A DNA stretch of 36,644 bases from Candidatus Methylomirabilota bacterium (GCA_036005065.1 DASYQW010000107.1:1-36644); one strand, 5' to 3'. Positions 23,069 to 32,244 are shown, counted from the stretch's first letter. Notes: generated by a model from the sequence alone, not told the origin. Translations and numbers: made by a program.

Positions 23069-23130
23069 CCCCGGCCGGGGGGCGGCGACCGAGGAGCGTC
23101 GGCCCCGGGTGATCGGCCCCGGCCGGCCCG

Positions 23131-23163
23131 GGGTCCCGGGGGCCAGGACACCCGCTCGATCAT
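23131..23163 (-). pseudogene. Relic of a TAXI binding-protein gene start
   Basis: The codons read MIERVSWPPGP, identical to the first 11 residues of the TAXI receptor at 19810. Of 33 bases 30 match, and the three differences are all silent third-position changes. After this point the frame bears no similarity and runs out of frame into the kinase gene. The ATG overlaps the MmgE/PrpD stop as ATGA. The simplest reading is that a second TAXI gene once followed MmgE/PrpD and was deleted. Confidence 0.6.
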
Positions 23164-24557
23164 GATCGGTGCCCGGGGGTCGTGAGAGAGGCGAGCAGGT
23201 CGGTGAGGGGCTCGCCGGTGGCGAGGCCGTTCACGCTCCGGATGACGCGCTCAACCTGCTCGGAGGGCAGGGCGAGGACCGCGTTGCCGCGAAACTTGGC
23301 CTCCACTTCCCCGCGCGTCAGGGGGAGGTCGGGACCGCCCCGCGGGCGATCCTGACGATCGTGGACGCGCCGCCCGTCGGCGAGGGTCATCTCCACGTCA
23401 CCGACGAACTGACGCGGATAATCGATCGTCGGATCCAGCTCGTAGGTGACCCGCTGGGCCAGGCCGAGCACGGCCGGGTCGCGGACCGCCTCGTCGGTGA
23501 ACTCCGCGAGCCCCGCCCGGCCCTTGACCAGGATCACGGCCAGCAGGTACGGGAGGCTGAACTTCGCCGCGTACCCGTTCGGCGGCGCGTGCTTGGCCGC
23601 CAGCGGCTCCCAGAGTCGAGGCACGGGCCCGGCCGCGGTGCGGCAGCGGATGCCGGCGACCTCGTCGGGACGGACGCGGTGGCGCTCGCGCAACCGGAGG
23701 GCGACGTCCATGTACGGCTGGGCGATCGATCCGCAGGGATAGGGCTTGAGGGTGAGCTGCTCGAGCTCCCAGGCGCGGCCGAGGCTCTCGACCAGCTCGC
23801 GCAGCCGGCCGGCGTCGTGACCGCCGGCGAACGCCTGGTACAGGCCGTGCGGGCCTTCGAAGACGGTCGCGGGCCCGCTGAAGCCCGACCGGGCCAGCAG
23901 CGTGGCGACGACGCCGCCGTGGGCGGCCCAGCCGGGGTGGAGCCGCTTCGTCCACGAGCCATCGGTCAGGTACTCGATGATCCCGCTGGCCTGGCTTCCG
24001 CAGATCCCGAAGGCGTGGACGAGCTGGTCTTCGGACAGCCCGAAGAGCTTCCCGGCGGCGGCGGCCGCGGCGAAGGTCCCGGCGATGGCGGTGGGGTGGA
24101 AGTGGCGGGCGTGGAGCGCGCCGGGGACCGTCAGGCCGACACGACACATCACCTCGACGCCGGCGATCAGCGCCTCGAGGACCGTCCGTCCGCTGGCCCC
24201 CACGGCCTCGCCCACCGCCAGCGCCGTGGTGACGGCGACACAGCCCGTGTGGACGATGGCGTCCTCCCGCGTGTCGTCGAAGTCGAGACCGTGGGCGAGG
24301 GTGGCGTTGGCGAGGACCGCATTGGCCGCCGCCACCTTCGCCGCGCTGCCGAGCAGCGTGCTCTCGGGCGGTCCTCCCAAGCGCTCCGCGACCCCGCGAA
24401 CCGCGCGTCCGAAGTCTTCCCCGGAAGCGGCCAGGGAGTTGCCGAGCGTGTCGAGGGCGAGCAGCATCGCCTGGGTCGCGACCGGGTCCGGGACCTCGTC
24501 CAGCGCGAGGCCGACGACGAAGCGGGCGAAGTGCCTGGCCGCAGTCGGCTGCGTCAC
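23160..24557 (-). CDS. MmgE/PrpD family protein
   Basis: 465 residues, the usual family length. PrpD dehydrates 2-methylcitrate and MmgE is related; cis-aconitate decarboxylase also belongs here. Visible blocks: ANATLAHGLDFDDT near residue 85 (the family His-Asp region), GLTVPGALHARHFHPTAIAGTFAAAAAAGKL with the HPTA segment, and LKPYPCGSIAQPYMDVAL. The start is GTG at 24557 with a poor ribosome site. In environmental genomes such proteins often sit beside Tct or TAXI receptors, and here the Tct operon starts divergently 135 bp away. The C-terminus overlaps a TAXI-gene relic. The substrate is probably an organic acid of unknown identity. Confidence 0.9.
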   Translation of the reverse strand: MTQPTAARHFARFVVGLALDEVPDPVATQAMLLALDTLGNSLAASGEDFGRAVRGVAERLGGPPESTLLGSAAKVAAANAVLANATLAHGLDFDDTREDAIVHTGCVAVTTALAVGEAVGASGRTVLEALIAGVEVMCRVGLTVPGALHARHFHPTAIAGTFAAAAAAGKLFGLSEDQLVHAFGICGSQASGIIEYLTDGSWTKRLHPGWAAHGGVVATLLARSGFSGPATVFEGPHGLYQAFAGGHDAGRLRELVESLGRAWELEQLTLKPYPCGSIAQPYMDVALRLRERHRVRPDEVAGIRCRTAAGPVPRLWEPLAAKHAPPNGYAAKFSLPYLLAVILVKGRAGLAEFTDEAVRDPAVLGLAQRVTYELDPTIDYPRQFVGDVEMTLADGRRVHDRQDRPRGGPDLPLTRGEVEAKFRGNAVLALPSEQVERVIRSVNGLATGEPLTDLLASLTTPGHRS

Positions 24558-24635
24558 GGTGAGCCTGTTCTACCGGCGGCGGATGCCCATGTCAACCGAG
24601 GGCTCCCGGCCGCGACGTGCCGCGCGAGGCGCGTC

Positions 24636-24664
24636 TTGGCCTCGCCCCCGCGGTGTGCGAGAAT
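24636..24664 (+). promoter_or_regulatory. Putative promoter of the Tct operon
   Basis: TTGGCC (24636-24641), 17 nt, GAGAAT (24659-24664), placing a start near 24671 and leaving GAGGG ahead of the GTG at 24693. Match to consensus is moderate. It lies in the 135-bp divergent gap opposite the MmgE/PrpD gene. Confidence 0.4.
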
Positions 24665-24692
24665 CAGCGCCCGACCACCAGAGGGACGCATC

Positions 24693-25232
24693 GTGAGCGC
24701 GGAGACGGGAGACGCGGGGGGAAGACCGGGCGACGCGCGCCGGGGCGAGCTGGCGATCGCCGCCGTCCTGGTGGTGCTCGCTGTCGTGATCGTCGCCCTG
24801 GCCCGGCGGATCGAGCCCGGGGTCCTGACCGACCCGCTCGGCTCCCGGGCCTTCCCCCTGGCGCTCGGGGCGGCGATCGGCCTCTGTGGACTCCTGCTGG
24901 CCGCGACGACACTCGCGCCTGGCAGATTCGCCGGCGGGGCGCCGGTGTTCGTCGAGGACGGACCCGTCGACGAGCCGGCGGCCCCCTTGCTCGGCCGTCT
25001 GGTCGCGGCGGTCGTCCTCACCGCCGCCTACGTGGCGGCCTTCGAGCCCCTCGGCTACCTGCTCGCCACGCCCGCCTACGTGGCAGCCATTCTCCTCGTC
25101 CAGGGCGGAAGCTCGCTCCGGGCCTTCGCGGCGGCACCGCTGCTGGTCACGGGCGCGTTCTACGCCGCGTTCCGTTTCGGGCTGTTGATCCCGGTGCCTG
25201 ACGGCGTGCTGGAGCGGTGGCTCCCGTGGTGA
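24693..25232 (+). CDS. tctB: Tripartite tricarboxylate transporter small membrane subunit TctB
   Basis: 179 residues. A basic, Gly-rich N-terminus is followed by four hydrophobic helices (about residues 20-37, 54-72, 101-120 and 124-145, with a final one near 150). IEPGVLTDPLGSRAFPLALGAAIGL carries the P-x-x-F-P pattern of the TctB family. With TctA and TctC it imports tri- or dicarboxylates using an ion gradient. The start is GTG at 24693, with GAGGG upstream. TctA starts 37 nt after its stop. Confidence 0.9.
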   Translation: MSAETGDAGGRPGDARRGELAIAAVLVVLAVVIVALARRIEPGVLTDPLGSRAFPLALGAAIGLCGLLLAATTLAPGRFAGGAPVFVEDGPVDEPAAPLLGRLVAAVVLTAAYVAAFEPLGYLLATPAYVAAILLVQGGSSLRAFAAAPLLVTGAFYAAFRFGLLIPVPDGVLERWLPW

Positions 25233-25269
25233 TCGGCCCGGGCCGGGGCCCGGCGCATCTCGGCGCCCT

Positions 25270-26790
25270 ATGACCGTGCTGGAAGGTCTGGGCGCCGGGT
25301 TCATGAGCGCCTTCGAGGGCGCGCGCTTCCTCGCCATGGTGGCCGGGGTGGCCTGGGGAGTCATCGGCGGCGCCATCCCGGGCATCAGCGGAGCCGTCGC
25401 GATGGCCCTCGCGCTGCCGTTCACGTTCGCCCTCGACGCCACGACTGCTCTCTGCATGCTCGCGGGCGTGTGGGCCGGAGCCAACTACGGCGGCTCGATC
25501 CCGGCTATCCTCATGCGGATCCCCGGCACCCCGGCCTCGGCGGCCTGCCTCATGGATGGCTACGAGCTGACCCGCCAGGGCCGGGCGGCCAAGGCGCTCG
25601 GCGTCTCGCTGGTCTGCGGCACGATCGGCGGCGTCGCGAGCATCGTGGTGCTGATCGCCATGGTCCTGCCCCTGGGCGAGGTGGTCCTCCATTTCGGGTC
25701 GCCGGAGACCTTCGCCCTGGCGGTCTTCGCCCTCACCCTGCTGGCCGGCCTGGCGGAGGCGAGCTTCCTCAAGGGGCTGGCGTCGGGCCTCTTCGGGCTG
25801 CTGCTCACGACGGTCGGGCTCGACAGCCTCACCGGCTCGCTCCGCTTCACGTTCGGGCGGACCGAGCTGATGACCGGCGTCGACGTGGTGGCCGCGATGG
25901 TGGGTCTCTTCGCGGTGTCGGAGATGTTCCACCGCATCGCTCACCCGGAGGACGTCCCGGACGTCATGGTCGGCCGGGCCTACACCGCCTTCCCGACCCT
26001 CGCCGAGCTGCGTGAGCTGTGGCCGGCGACCTTGATCGGCACGATCGTGGGCCTGATCGTGGGCGTCATGCCGGGGGCGGGGGCGACGGCATCCTCGTTC
26101 GTGGCCTACAACGAGGCCCGGCGCTGGTCGAAGCACCCGGAGCTGTTCGGGAAGGGCTCGATGGAAGGCGTGGCCGCGCCGGAGACGGCCAACAACGCGG
26201 TGCAGGGCGGGGATCTGGTGCCGACGCTGGCCCTCGGCATCCCGGGCTCGAACTCGGCCGCGATCATGCTGGCCGCTCTGATCCTCCACGGCATCCAGCC
26301 CGGGCCGTTTCTGCTCTCCAAGCACGGCCAGCTCGTCTACACGCTCTTCGCCGGACTCCTGATCGTCAACGTCCTCATGATCCCGGTCGGCCTGGTGATC
26401 CTGCGGCTGTGCCTCCTCGCCCTGCGCCTGGCCCCGCCGGTGCTGGTGGCGGCGGTGCTCGCCCTGTGCGTGATCGGCACCTACGCCTCCGAGCTCACCA
26501 TCGTCAATCCCTGGACCATGCTCGTCTTCGGCATACTGGGGTATGGCATGCGCCTCTCCGGATTCTCGGCGGCGGCGATGGTGCTCGGCATGGTGCTCGG
26601 CGTGATGGCCGAGAGCGAGCTGCGCCGGTCCCTCATCATCTCCCACGGGAGCTGGACGATCTTCCTGACGCGCCCGATCACGGCCGCGCTTCTCTTCCTG
26701 ACGGTGGGCGTCCTGGTCTATCCTGTCGTCTTCGGCGTCCTGCGGCGCCGGCGCGCCCGGCGCGCGGTGACCGCCCCACCCATCGCCTGA
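25270..26790 (+). CDS. tctA: Tripartite tricarboxylate transporter large permease TctA
   Basis: 506 residues with about 12 membrane helices. Both inverted-repeat signatures of the family are present: GGAIPGISGAVAMALALPFT near residue 35 and VGVMPGAGATASSFVAYNEARR near residue 265. ANYGGSIPAILMRIPGTP and PTLALGIPGSNSAAIML are the matching second-half motifs of each repeat. This is the transport channel. The ATG has only a weak ribosome site. It is flanked by TctB and TctC in the usual B-A-C order. Confidence 0.95.
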   Translation: MTVLEGLGAGFMSAFEGARFLAMVAGVAWGVIGGAIPGISGAVAMALALPFTFALDATTALCMLAGVWAGANYGGSIPAILMRIPGTPASAACLMDGYELTRQGRAAKALGVSLVCGTIGGVASIVVLIAMVLPLGEVVLHFGSPETFALAVFALTLLAGLAEASFLKGLASGLFGLLLTTVGLDSLTGSLRFTFGRTELMTGVDVVAAMVGLFAVSEMFHRIAHPEDVPDVMVGRAYTAFPTLAELRELWPATLIGTIVGLIVGVMPGAGATASSFVAYNEARRWSKHPELFGKGSMEGVAAPETANNAVQGGDLVPTLALGIPGSNSAAIMLAALILHGIQPGPFLLSKHGQLVYTLFAGLLIVNVLMIPVGLVILRLCLLALRLAPPVLVAAVLALCVIGTYASELTIVNPWTMLVFGILGYGMRLSGFSAAAMVLGMVLGVMAESELRRSLIISHGSWTIFLTRPITAALLFLTVGVLVYPVVFGVLRRRRARRAVTAPPIA

Positions 26791-26819
26791 GCTGCACGAC
26801 GAACAAGGAGGCTCGAGAC

Positions 26820-27812
26820 ATGGGCAAGCGCTCGATGGCTCTCGGAACCCTGGGGGGACTCGTGCTGGCCGCCCTCGCCGTCCTCGGCGGCCCGGAGGCG
26901 GCCTGGGCGCAGGCGCGCGACTTCCCGACCCGCCCCATCGTCTTCGTCGTCGGCTTCGCCCCGGGCGGCGGGGCGGACGTCTTCGCGCGCGCGCTGGCCG
27001 ATGCGGCCAAGACCGTGCTGCCGCAGCCGATCGCGGTGGAGAATCGGCCCGGGGCCGGCGGGACCGCCGCCGCGGCGTACGCCGCCGGGCGGCCGGCCGA
27101 CGGCCACACGATCCTCTTCGCGCATGCCGGCTCCTCGATCATCACGCCGCTCATCACCAACCAGCCGTCCCTCAAATGGGACGCCTTCGAGCCGGTGGCC
27201 CGGATCCACGCCGAGGAGGAGTGGCTCCTCGTTCAGCCCGACGCGGCCTGGCAGTCGATCGACCAGCTCGTCACCCACGCCAAGGCCAACCCGAAGAAGG
27301 TGCGGGTGGCCGGCTCGGCGATCGGCGGGATCGACAGCTTCGTGGTGCTGTCGTGGAAGCAGGCGGCCGGCATCGACGTCGAGTACATCCCCCACGAAGG
27401 CGGCGGCCCGGCCACCCTGGCCTTCCTCGGGAAGAACGCCGAGGTGCTCGTCGGAAACGTCTCCGAGGTGGCCCAGCACATCGAGGCCAAGAAGATGGTG
27501 CCGGTGGCGGTGGCCAGCGAGAAGCGCAGCCCGATCTTCCCCGAGGTGCCGACGCTCCGGGAAAAGGGCTGGGAGGTGGTGCTGGTCCAGTGGCGCAGCG
27601 TGCTGGCACCGAAGGGGACGCCGGCGCCGCGGGTCGCGGCGCTGGCCGAGGCCTTCCAGAAGGCCATGGGCGCCGGCTCCTGGAAGACATTCAACCGGAA
27701 CGCGAAGGCGGTCGACGCGTTCCTGGGGCCCGCCGACTTCCGGAAGTTCCTGGCGGCCGAGGAGGAGCGCTTCATGAGGATCATCGACCAGCTCGGGTTG
27801 CGGAAGAAGTAG
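26820..27812 (+). CDS. tctC: Tripartite tricarboxylate transporter substrate-binding protein TctC
   Basis: 330 residues: a signal peptide ending AWAQA (about residue 30), then DFPTRPIVFVVGFAPGGGADVFARALADAAK and AVENRPGAGGTAAAAYAA, the classic Bug-family opening. IEYIPHEGGGPA-like sequence follows, in the region where other members bind the distal carboxylate. It is the periplasmic receptor of this Tct system. AAGGAGG lies 8 nt before the ATG at 26820, 29 nt after TctA. Its stop abuts the TTG start of the isomerase gene. It is the second TctC-type gene in the window and differs clearly from the fragment at the left edge. Confidence 0.95.
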   Translation: MGKRSMALGTLGGLVLAALAVLGGPEAAWAQARDFPTRPIVFVVGFAPGGGADVFARALADAAKTVLPQPIAVENRPGAGGTAAAAYAAGRPADGHTILFAHAGSSIITPLITNQPSLKWDAFEPVARIHAEEEWLLVQPDAAWQSIDQLVTHAKANPKKVRVAGSAIGGIDSFVVLSWKQAAGIDVEYIPHEGGGPATLAFLGKNAEVLVGNVSEVAQHIEAKKMVPVAVASEKRSPIFPEVPTLREKGWEVVLVQWRSVLAPKGTPAPRVAALAEAFQKAMGAGSWKTFNRNAKAVDAFLGPADFRKFLAAEEERFMRIIDQLGLRKK

Positions 27813-28643
27813 TTGGCCGGCCTCTCGCCGACCCAGATCGGCTTCGCCGCGTCCTCGGGCCGGGTCGAGCGGTACTTTCCGCTGGCTCGCCGGCACCGGG
27901 TCGGCTGGCTCGAGTTCTCCTGTCAGAACCCCGTCAACTTTCCCCAGACCTTCGACCGGGCCCGCGCCCGACGGGTGCGGGGCCTGGTCGAACGCTCAGG
28001 GATCCGCTGCGGCCTGCACTCGGCGTCCTTCGTGAACACCGCCGAGATCATGCCGACCGTGCGGAAGGCGGCCGAGGCCCACCTCCGGGAGTACGTCGAT
28101 CTCACCGCGGCCCTCGGCTGCGAGTACCTGGTCGTCCACTGCGGCTTCCACTTCAGCGCGTATCTCGACCGGGTGCGGGCCGCGCTCTACGAGACGATGG
28201 CCCGCTGCGTCGAGTACGGTGAGCGTCGGCGAGTCCCGCTGGTGATCGAGAACATGAACCGGCTGCCCGGGGACTCCGAGTTCCAGTATCTCGGGGTGAC
28301 GGTCGAAGAGCTCCAGGCACTGTTCCGCCGGATCCGCTCGCCCTACCTGGGCCTCGCCCTCGACGTCGCCCACTGCGAGCTGCTGCCCGGCGGCACCGTC
28401 CCGTTCGTCCGCGCCCTCCGGGATCGCATCCAGTCCGTCCAGCTCTCCGACAACCGGGGGCGGATCGACGAGCATCTGGCCCTCGGTGAGGGGACGATCC
28501 GGTTCCCCCGGGTGCTGGGCGCCCTCGCCCGAATCGGCTTCGCGGGGCCGCTGATCATCGAGCTGTCCGATGTGGCGAAGAAGCTGCGCAGCCGGACCCG
28601 GCTACTCAAGCTGCTGGACCGGTCGGCGCCCCGGGGACGGTAG
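27813..28643 (+). CDS. Sugar phosphate isomerase/epimerase-like TIM-barrel protein (AP endonuclease family 2 fold)
   Basis: 276 residues of the xylose-isomerase-like TIM-barrel family. Putative metal ligands are visible at YLVVHCGFHF (His), PLVIENMNRL (Glu), LGLALDVAHCE (Asp and His), SVQLSDNRGRIDEH and PLIIELSD (Glu). Members isomerise or epimerise sugars, or act on hydroxypyruvate-like acids; a few are endonucleases. The start is TTG directly after the TctC stop, and no better start is in frame, so translation probably continues from TctC. Linkage to the Tct operon suggests it handles the imported acid. Exact reaction unknown. Confidence 0.85.
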   Translation: MAGLSPTQIGFAASSGRVERYFPLARRHRVGWLEFSCQNPVNFPQTFDRARARRVRGLVERSGIRCGLHSASFVNTAEIMPTVRKAAEAHLREYVDLTAALGCEYLVVHCGFHFSAYLDRVRAALYETMARCVEYGERRRVPLVIENMNRLPGDSEFQYLGVTVEELQALFRRIRSPYLGLALDVAHCELLPGGTVPFVRALRDRIQSVQLSDNRGRIDEHLALGEGTIRFPRVLGALARIGFAGPLIIELSDVAKKLRSRTRLLKLLDRSAPRGR

Positions 28644-28668
28644 CGGCAACCGGCCGGAGCCCCGGGCG

Positions 28669-29484
28669 CTATTCCCTGTAATCCAGGCCGGCGGCCTCGA
28701 ACTTCGGCCTGAGGACCGGGCGAGCCAGATAGGCGATGAACGTCCGCGCCACGTCCGACATCGCGCTCTTGGCGGCGAGCCCGGCCGAGTAGGTCGTGAC
28801 CTTCTGGAGCTCCTTCGGCAGCGGGCCGACCAGGGTGACTCCCTTGACCGGCAGGATCTCGCTGATCTGGTGCACGACCAGCTCGGCCTGACCCTTGACC
28901 ACCGCCTCGGCAGCGAGCCCGCCGGGCCAGAGCAGCGCCTTGTCCTTCACGGCGTCGGCAATGCCCAGGCGCTGGAGCACGCCCGCGAAGTGGATGCCGC
29001 TGGTGCCTCCGCTGGCCGGATCGATGTACACGAAGGACTTCACCGCCAGGAGGGTCTGCTTGAGGGCCTCGGGTGTGGAGATGTCCGGGCGCGGCGCGCC
29101 CTCCTTGACGCCGACGCCGATGGCCGTGCGCGCGAGGTCGGTGCGCGTGCCCGGGACGACGAGCCCCTGGCGGGCCAGGTCGTCGATGGCCACGTCGCTC
29201 AGGATGAAGACGTCGGCCGGCTCCCCGGCGGCCGCCTTCTGCCGCAGCGCGCCGACGGTGCCGGCCGTGATCAGCACGGTGTGCCCGGTCTCCTGCCGGA
29301 ACGCCTCGGCGAGCTCGGTGATCATGGTCTTCATGGCGCCGGCGCTGAAGACGCGGATCTCGGCCGCCTCTGTCCCGCTGGCCAGCCCGGCCAGGACGGC
29401 CAGGCTGGTCGCCAGGCAGCCGGTCCGGAGGATGCCCCCCGGTCGCCGCGCGCCGCTCACGGCAGCGACACGACCCGTGACCAT
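28669..29484 (-). CDS. ModA-like ABC transporter substrate-binding protein
   Basis: 271 residues with an N-terminal signal segment (GCLATSLAVLAGLASGTEAA). The mature start EIRVFSAGAMKTMITELAEAFRQETG and the block LRQKAAAGEPADVFILSD fit the ModA/type-II binding fold. ASGGTSGIHFAGVLQRLGIAD is also as expected. Classical molybdate receptors have an SL pair after the first strand, which reads AM here, so the ligand may not be molybdate. No ModB or ModC gene is adjacent. The ATG is preceded by a G-rich tract including AAGGGGG. A promoter at 29554-29582 suggests it is transcribed apart from the two upstream minus-strand genes. Confidence 0.82.
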   Translation of the reverse strand: MVTGRVAAVSGARRPGGILRTGCLATSLAVLAGLASGTEAAEIRVFSAGAMKTMITELAEAFRQETGHTVLITAGTVGALRQKAAAGEPADVFILSDVAIDDLARQGLVVPGTRTDLARTAIGVGVKEGAPRPDISTPEALKQTLLAVKSFVYIDPASGGTSGIHFAGVLQRLGIADAVKDKALLWPGGLAAEAVVKGQAELVVHQISEILPVKGVTLVGPLPKELQKVTTYSAGLAAKSAMSDVARTFIAYLARPVLRPKFEAAGLDYRE

Positions 29485-29553
29485 GGCTTGCCCCCCCTTC
29501 CGGACGCGAACAGGTCCGCGTTCGACGCGGTGACGGCGCGGGGAAGTGGCGTG

Positions 29554-29582
29554 ACCATAGGGGACGAAGACGGCGCCCTCAA
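29554..29582 (-). promoter_or_regulatory. Putative promoter for the ModA-like gene
   Basis: Leftwards, TTGAGG (29577-29582), 17 nt, TATGGT (29554-29559), about 70 nt upstream of the ATG at 29484, in the 139-bp gap after the small EF-Tu-like gene. Confidence 0.5.
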
Positions 29583-29623
29583 GCTGGCCCGGGCGGTATG
29601 TTGCGGGTCGACGCCGATCAATC

Positions 29624-29881
29624 TCATGCGTCCGTCACGCGGAAGACCTGGTCGTGCCGGCGAACGCGCTCTTGGACCTTGAGGGCCACCTCGGCCCCGC
29701 GCTGCGCCTGCTCCACGGCCTGGTGCTCGACCTGAAGCGACTCCACGGGCTGAGCAAAGTCGGTCGTGTGGCCGCGGATCCGGATCTGGTCGCCGACCCG
29801 GAGGTCACCGTCGGTCAGATGCACCACCGCGACACCGAGGTGGGCGTAGTAGCCGGTGATCGTGCCGACCTTTTCTTCCAT
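29624..29881 (-). CDS. Small translation-elongation-factor-like (EF-Tu domain 2-like) protein
   Basis: 85 residues. [54 protein letters not shown] looks like a stand-alone EF-Tu domain-2/beta-barrel unit: the GDxIRIxGHTTDFxQxVxSxQ pattern is that of short proteins annotated as elongation-factor-like and of the C-terminal part of some U32 peptidases. It ends [17 protein letters not shown]. No GTPase domain is present. It lies 40 nt downstream of the CoxL-like gene on the same strand and is probably co-transcribed. The function of these small proteins is unknown. Confidence 0.82.
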   Translation of the reverse strand: MEEKVGTITGYYAHLGVAVVHLTDGDLRVGDQIRIRGHTTDFAQPVESLQVEHQAVEQAQRGAEVALKVQERVRRHDQVFRVTDA

Positions 29882-29921
29882 GGCTCGGTCACCCCCTCGA
29901 TCGCCGAATCAGGCCGGATGC

Positions 29922-32234
29922 TCAGGCATGGGAGAGCCCTTTGCGGAGGGCGCGCCAGACTTTCTCGGGCGTCAGCGGCATGTCGAGGTGCGTGATCCCG
30001 AGGGGCCCCAGCGCGTCCACCACCGCGTTGACGATCGCCGGTGGCACCCCGATGCAGCCGGCCTCGCCGATGCCCTTGGCGCCGAGCGGATTTCGCGGCG
30101 AAGGGGTGACCGTCTTGGCGAGGAGCGGCTCCGGCACGTCGTCGGCGTGGGGCAGCGCGTAGTCCATCAGTGTGCCCGTCAGGAGCTGGCCGGTCTCCTC
30201 GTAGACGATTTGCTCGAGGAAGACCTGGCCGTACCCCTGAGCGAAGGCGCCGTGGAGCTGGCCCTCGGCCAGCAGCGGGTTCACGATGGTGCCGCCGTCG
30301 TCCACCCAGACGAGCTTCTCCAGCGCGATGCGCCCCGTCTCCTGGACGACCGCCACCACTGCCACCACGGTCCCGAAGCTCCACATCTCGCCCTCGGCCT
30401 GGAAGAAGACCGTCGCGTCGAGGCCGGGGAGAAGGCCGGCCGCCGCCGGCCGGGGCCGGTGGGCGGCCTCCGCCACCTGCTTCCAGCTCACGTGCCGCGC
30501 GGGTACCCCCGCGACCTGGAAGCCGCCGGGCACGGGGCGCACGTCGTCGGACGCGGCCTCGAGCAGCGCGGCCGCCAGACGCCGCCCCTTTTCCCGTACC
30601 TCGAGGGCCGCCGTGGCCAGGGCTCCGCCGCCGAGCGCGGTGCTGCGGCTTCCGAAGGTCCCGAAGCCCTGCGGTGCCGAGCGGGTGTCGCCGTGCAGGA
30701 CGACGATCTCGTCCGGCCGGACCCCGAGGAAGTCGGCGACGACCTGGGCGAACGTCGTCTCGTGCCCCTGGCCGTGCGGGCTCGAGCCCGTCACCGCCGT
30801 GACCGCGCCCGTCCGCTCCACCCGCACGCTCCCGCTCTCCCAGCCGAGCGCCGAGGGCTCGATGTAGCTGGACAACCCGATCCCGCGGATCTCGCCGCGG
30901 GCGCGTGCCGCCGCCTGCTCGGCCCGGAGCCGCGGATAGTCCGCCAGCTCCAGCGCCCGGTCCAGGGCCCGCGCGTACTCGCCGGAGTCGTACACCTGGC
31001 CGGTCGCAGTCCTGAAGGGGAAGCGGTCGGGCGGAATGAAGTTCCGTCGCCGGAGGTCCGCCGGATCCATCCCGAGCGCGCGGGCGGCCTCGTCCATCAG
31101 CCGCTCGATCAGGAACGCCGCCTCCGGCCGTCCCGCCCCGCGGTAGGCGCCGATGGGCGCGGTGGTGGTGAAGGCCGCCGTCGCCTCGATCTCGCACGCC
31201 GGAACCACGTAAGCCCCGGGGAGCAGGCGGGCATGGTTCCAGGGCGAGATCGCCGCGCTGTTGACGAGCGAGCTGCCCAGCGGATAGACGACTCGCCCCC
31301 GTAACCCCGCGATGCGGCCCTCGGCCGTCACCGCCAGCTCGCCCTCCGCGACGCCGCCCCGGCCGTGGTTGGTCGTGAGGAGGTCCTCGCTGCGCGTCGA
31401 CACCCACTTCACCGGTCGGCCCAATCGCATCGAAAGGTATGCCACCAGGACGTCCTCGCGATACGGCGCCGTCTTGACGCCGAAGCCGCCACCTACCTCG
31501 GGGGCGATGGCGCGGACGCGGGACTCCGGGATGCCGAGGATCCGGGCGATCTCGGCCCGGACGGCGAACGGGGCCTGGGTCGAGCTCCAGAGGGTCAGCT
31601 CCTCCGTCGTCGGGTCGAACGAGGCCAGGATCCCCCGAGGCTCCAGGGCCACCGCGGCCAGCCGCTGCTGCATGACGCGGAGCCTCACCACGCAGTGAGC
31701 GGAGGCGAAGGCGGCCGCCACATCGCCGTGCCGCCAGGTGTGGGTGAAGGCCCGGTTGTCCCGGAGCTCCGGGAAGAGCACCGGTGCGTCTGGGGCCAGG
31801 GCCGCTTCCGCGTCCGGGAGCGGGGGGAGCGGGTCGTACTCCACCTCGATCAGCTCGGCCGCGTCCCGCGCCCGGTACGGCGTGTCGGCGGCGACCGCCG
31901 CCACCGGCACGCCGGCCGCCCGCACGAAGTCGTGGGCCAGGATCGGGTGGGGGGGGACCTTCATGTCCGGAAAGACCCGGTTGACCGGCATCGGGCCCAG
32001 ATGGCGCACTTCGGCGCCGGTGATGACGGCAACGACGCCGGGAGCCGCGGCGGCCGCGCTCGGGTCGAGCCGCCGGATTCGCGCATGAGCGTGGACGCAC
32101 CGGAGGAACGCCACGTGGACGAGCCCGGGAGGCTGGAAGTCATCCACGTAGCGCCCGGCCCCGATGAGCAGCCGGCGGTCCTCCACGCGCTTCAGTGGAC
32201 GCCCGATCCAGCGACTGTCGCTCGTCTCGGCCAT
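29922..32234 (-). CDS. CoxL-like molybdopterin-binding large subunit, xanthine dehydrogenase family (form II type)
   Basis: 770 residues, full length for the family. The N-terminus [23 protein letters not shown] is typical of CO-dehydrogenase-like large subunits. The active-site loop reads AYRGAGR (363-369), the form-II pattern, not the AYXCSFR of true form-I CO dehydrogenase, so CO oxidation is not implied. GAKGIGEAG (718-726) carries the catalytic Glu724. Other cofactor contacts include EVGGGFGVK (246-254) and [12 protein letters not shown] (484-495). The FAD (CoxM) and iron-sulfur (CoxS) subunits are missing from the window. The start at 32234 lacks a ribosome site and lies only a few bases after the predicted transcription start. 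Confidence 0.92.
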   Translation of the reverse strand: MAETSDSRWIGRPLKRVEDRRLLIGAGRYVDDFQPPGLVHVAFLRCVHAHARIRRLDPSAAAAAPGVVAVITGAEVRHLGPMPVNRVFPDMKVPPHPILAHDFVRAAGVPVAAVAADTPYRARDAAELIEVEYDPLPPLPDAEAALAPDAPVLFPELRDNRAFTHTWRHGDVAAAFASAHCVVRLRVMQQRLAAVALEPRGILASFDPTTEELTLWSSTQAPFAVRAEIARILGIPESRVRAIAPEVGGGFGVKTAPYREDVLVAYLSMRLGRPVKWVSTRSEDLLTTNHGRGGVAEGELAVTAEGRIAGLRGRVVYPLGSSLVNSAAISPWNHARLLPGAYVVPACEIEATAAFTTTAPIGAYRGAGRPEAAFLIERLMDEAARALGMDPADLRRRNFIPPDRFPFRTATGQVYDSGEYARALDRALELADYPRLRAEQAAARARGEIRGIGLSSYIEPSALGWESGSVRVERTGAVTAVTGSSPHGQGHETTFAQVVADFLGVRPDEIVVLHGDTRSAPQGFGTFGSRSTALGGGALATAALEVREKGRRLAAALLEAASDDVRPVPGGFQVAGVPARHVSWKQVAEAAHRPRPAAAGLLPGLDATVFFQAEGEMWSFGTVVAVVAVVQETGRIALEKLVWVDDGGTIVNPLLAEGQLHGAFAQGYGQVFLEQIVYEETGQLLTGTLMDYALPHADDVPEPLLAKTVTPSPRNPLGAKGIGEAGCIGVPPAIVNAVVDALGPLGITHLDMPLTPEKVWRALRKGLSHA

Positions 32235-32244
32235 CGCGGCGCCT

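Noticed and set aside
22927-23163. A 78-codon gene starting MIERVSWPPGP.
   Set aside because: Only the first 11 codons resemble anything; the rest is Arg/Pro-rich and overlaps the kinase gene out of frame. Treated as a relic.
23169-24692. Upstream extension of the TctB frame by about 500 codons.
   Set aside because: It is antisense to MmgE/PrpD. The GTG at 24693 has a ribosome site and gives the normal TctB length.
29922-32234. Aerobic CO dehydrogenase (true CoxL).
   Set aside because: The active-site loop is AYRGAGR, not AYXCSFR, and CoxM/CoxS are not adjacent, so CO oxidation is not supported.
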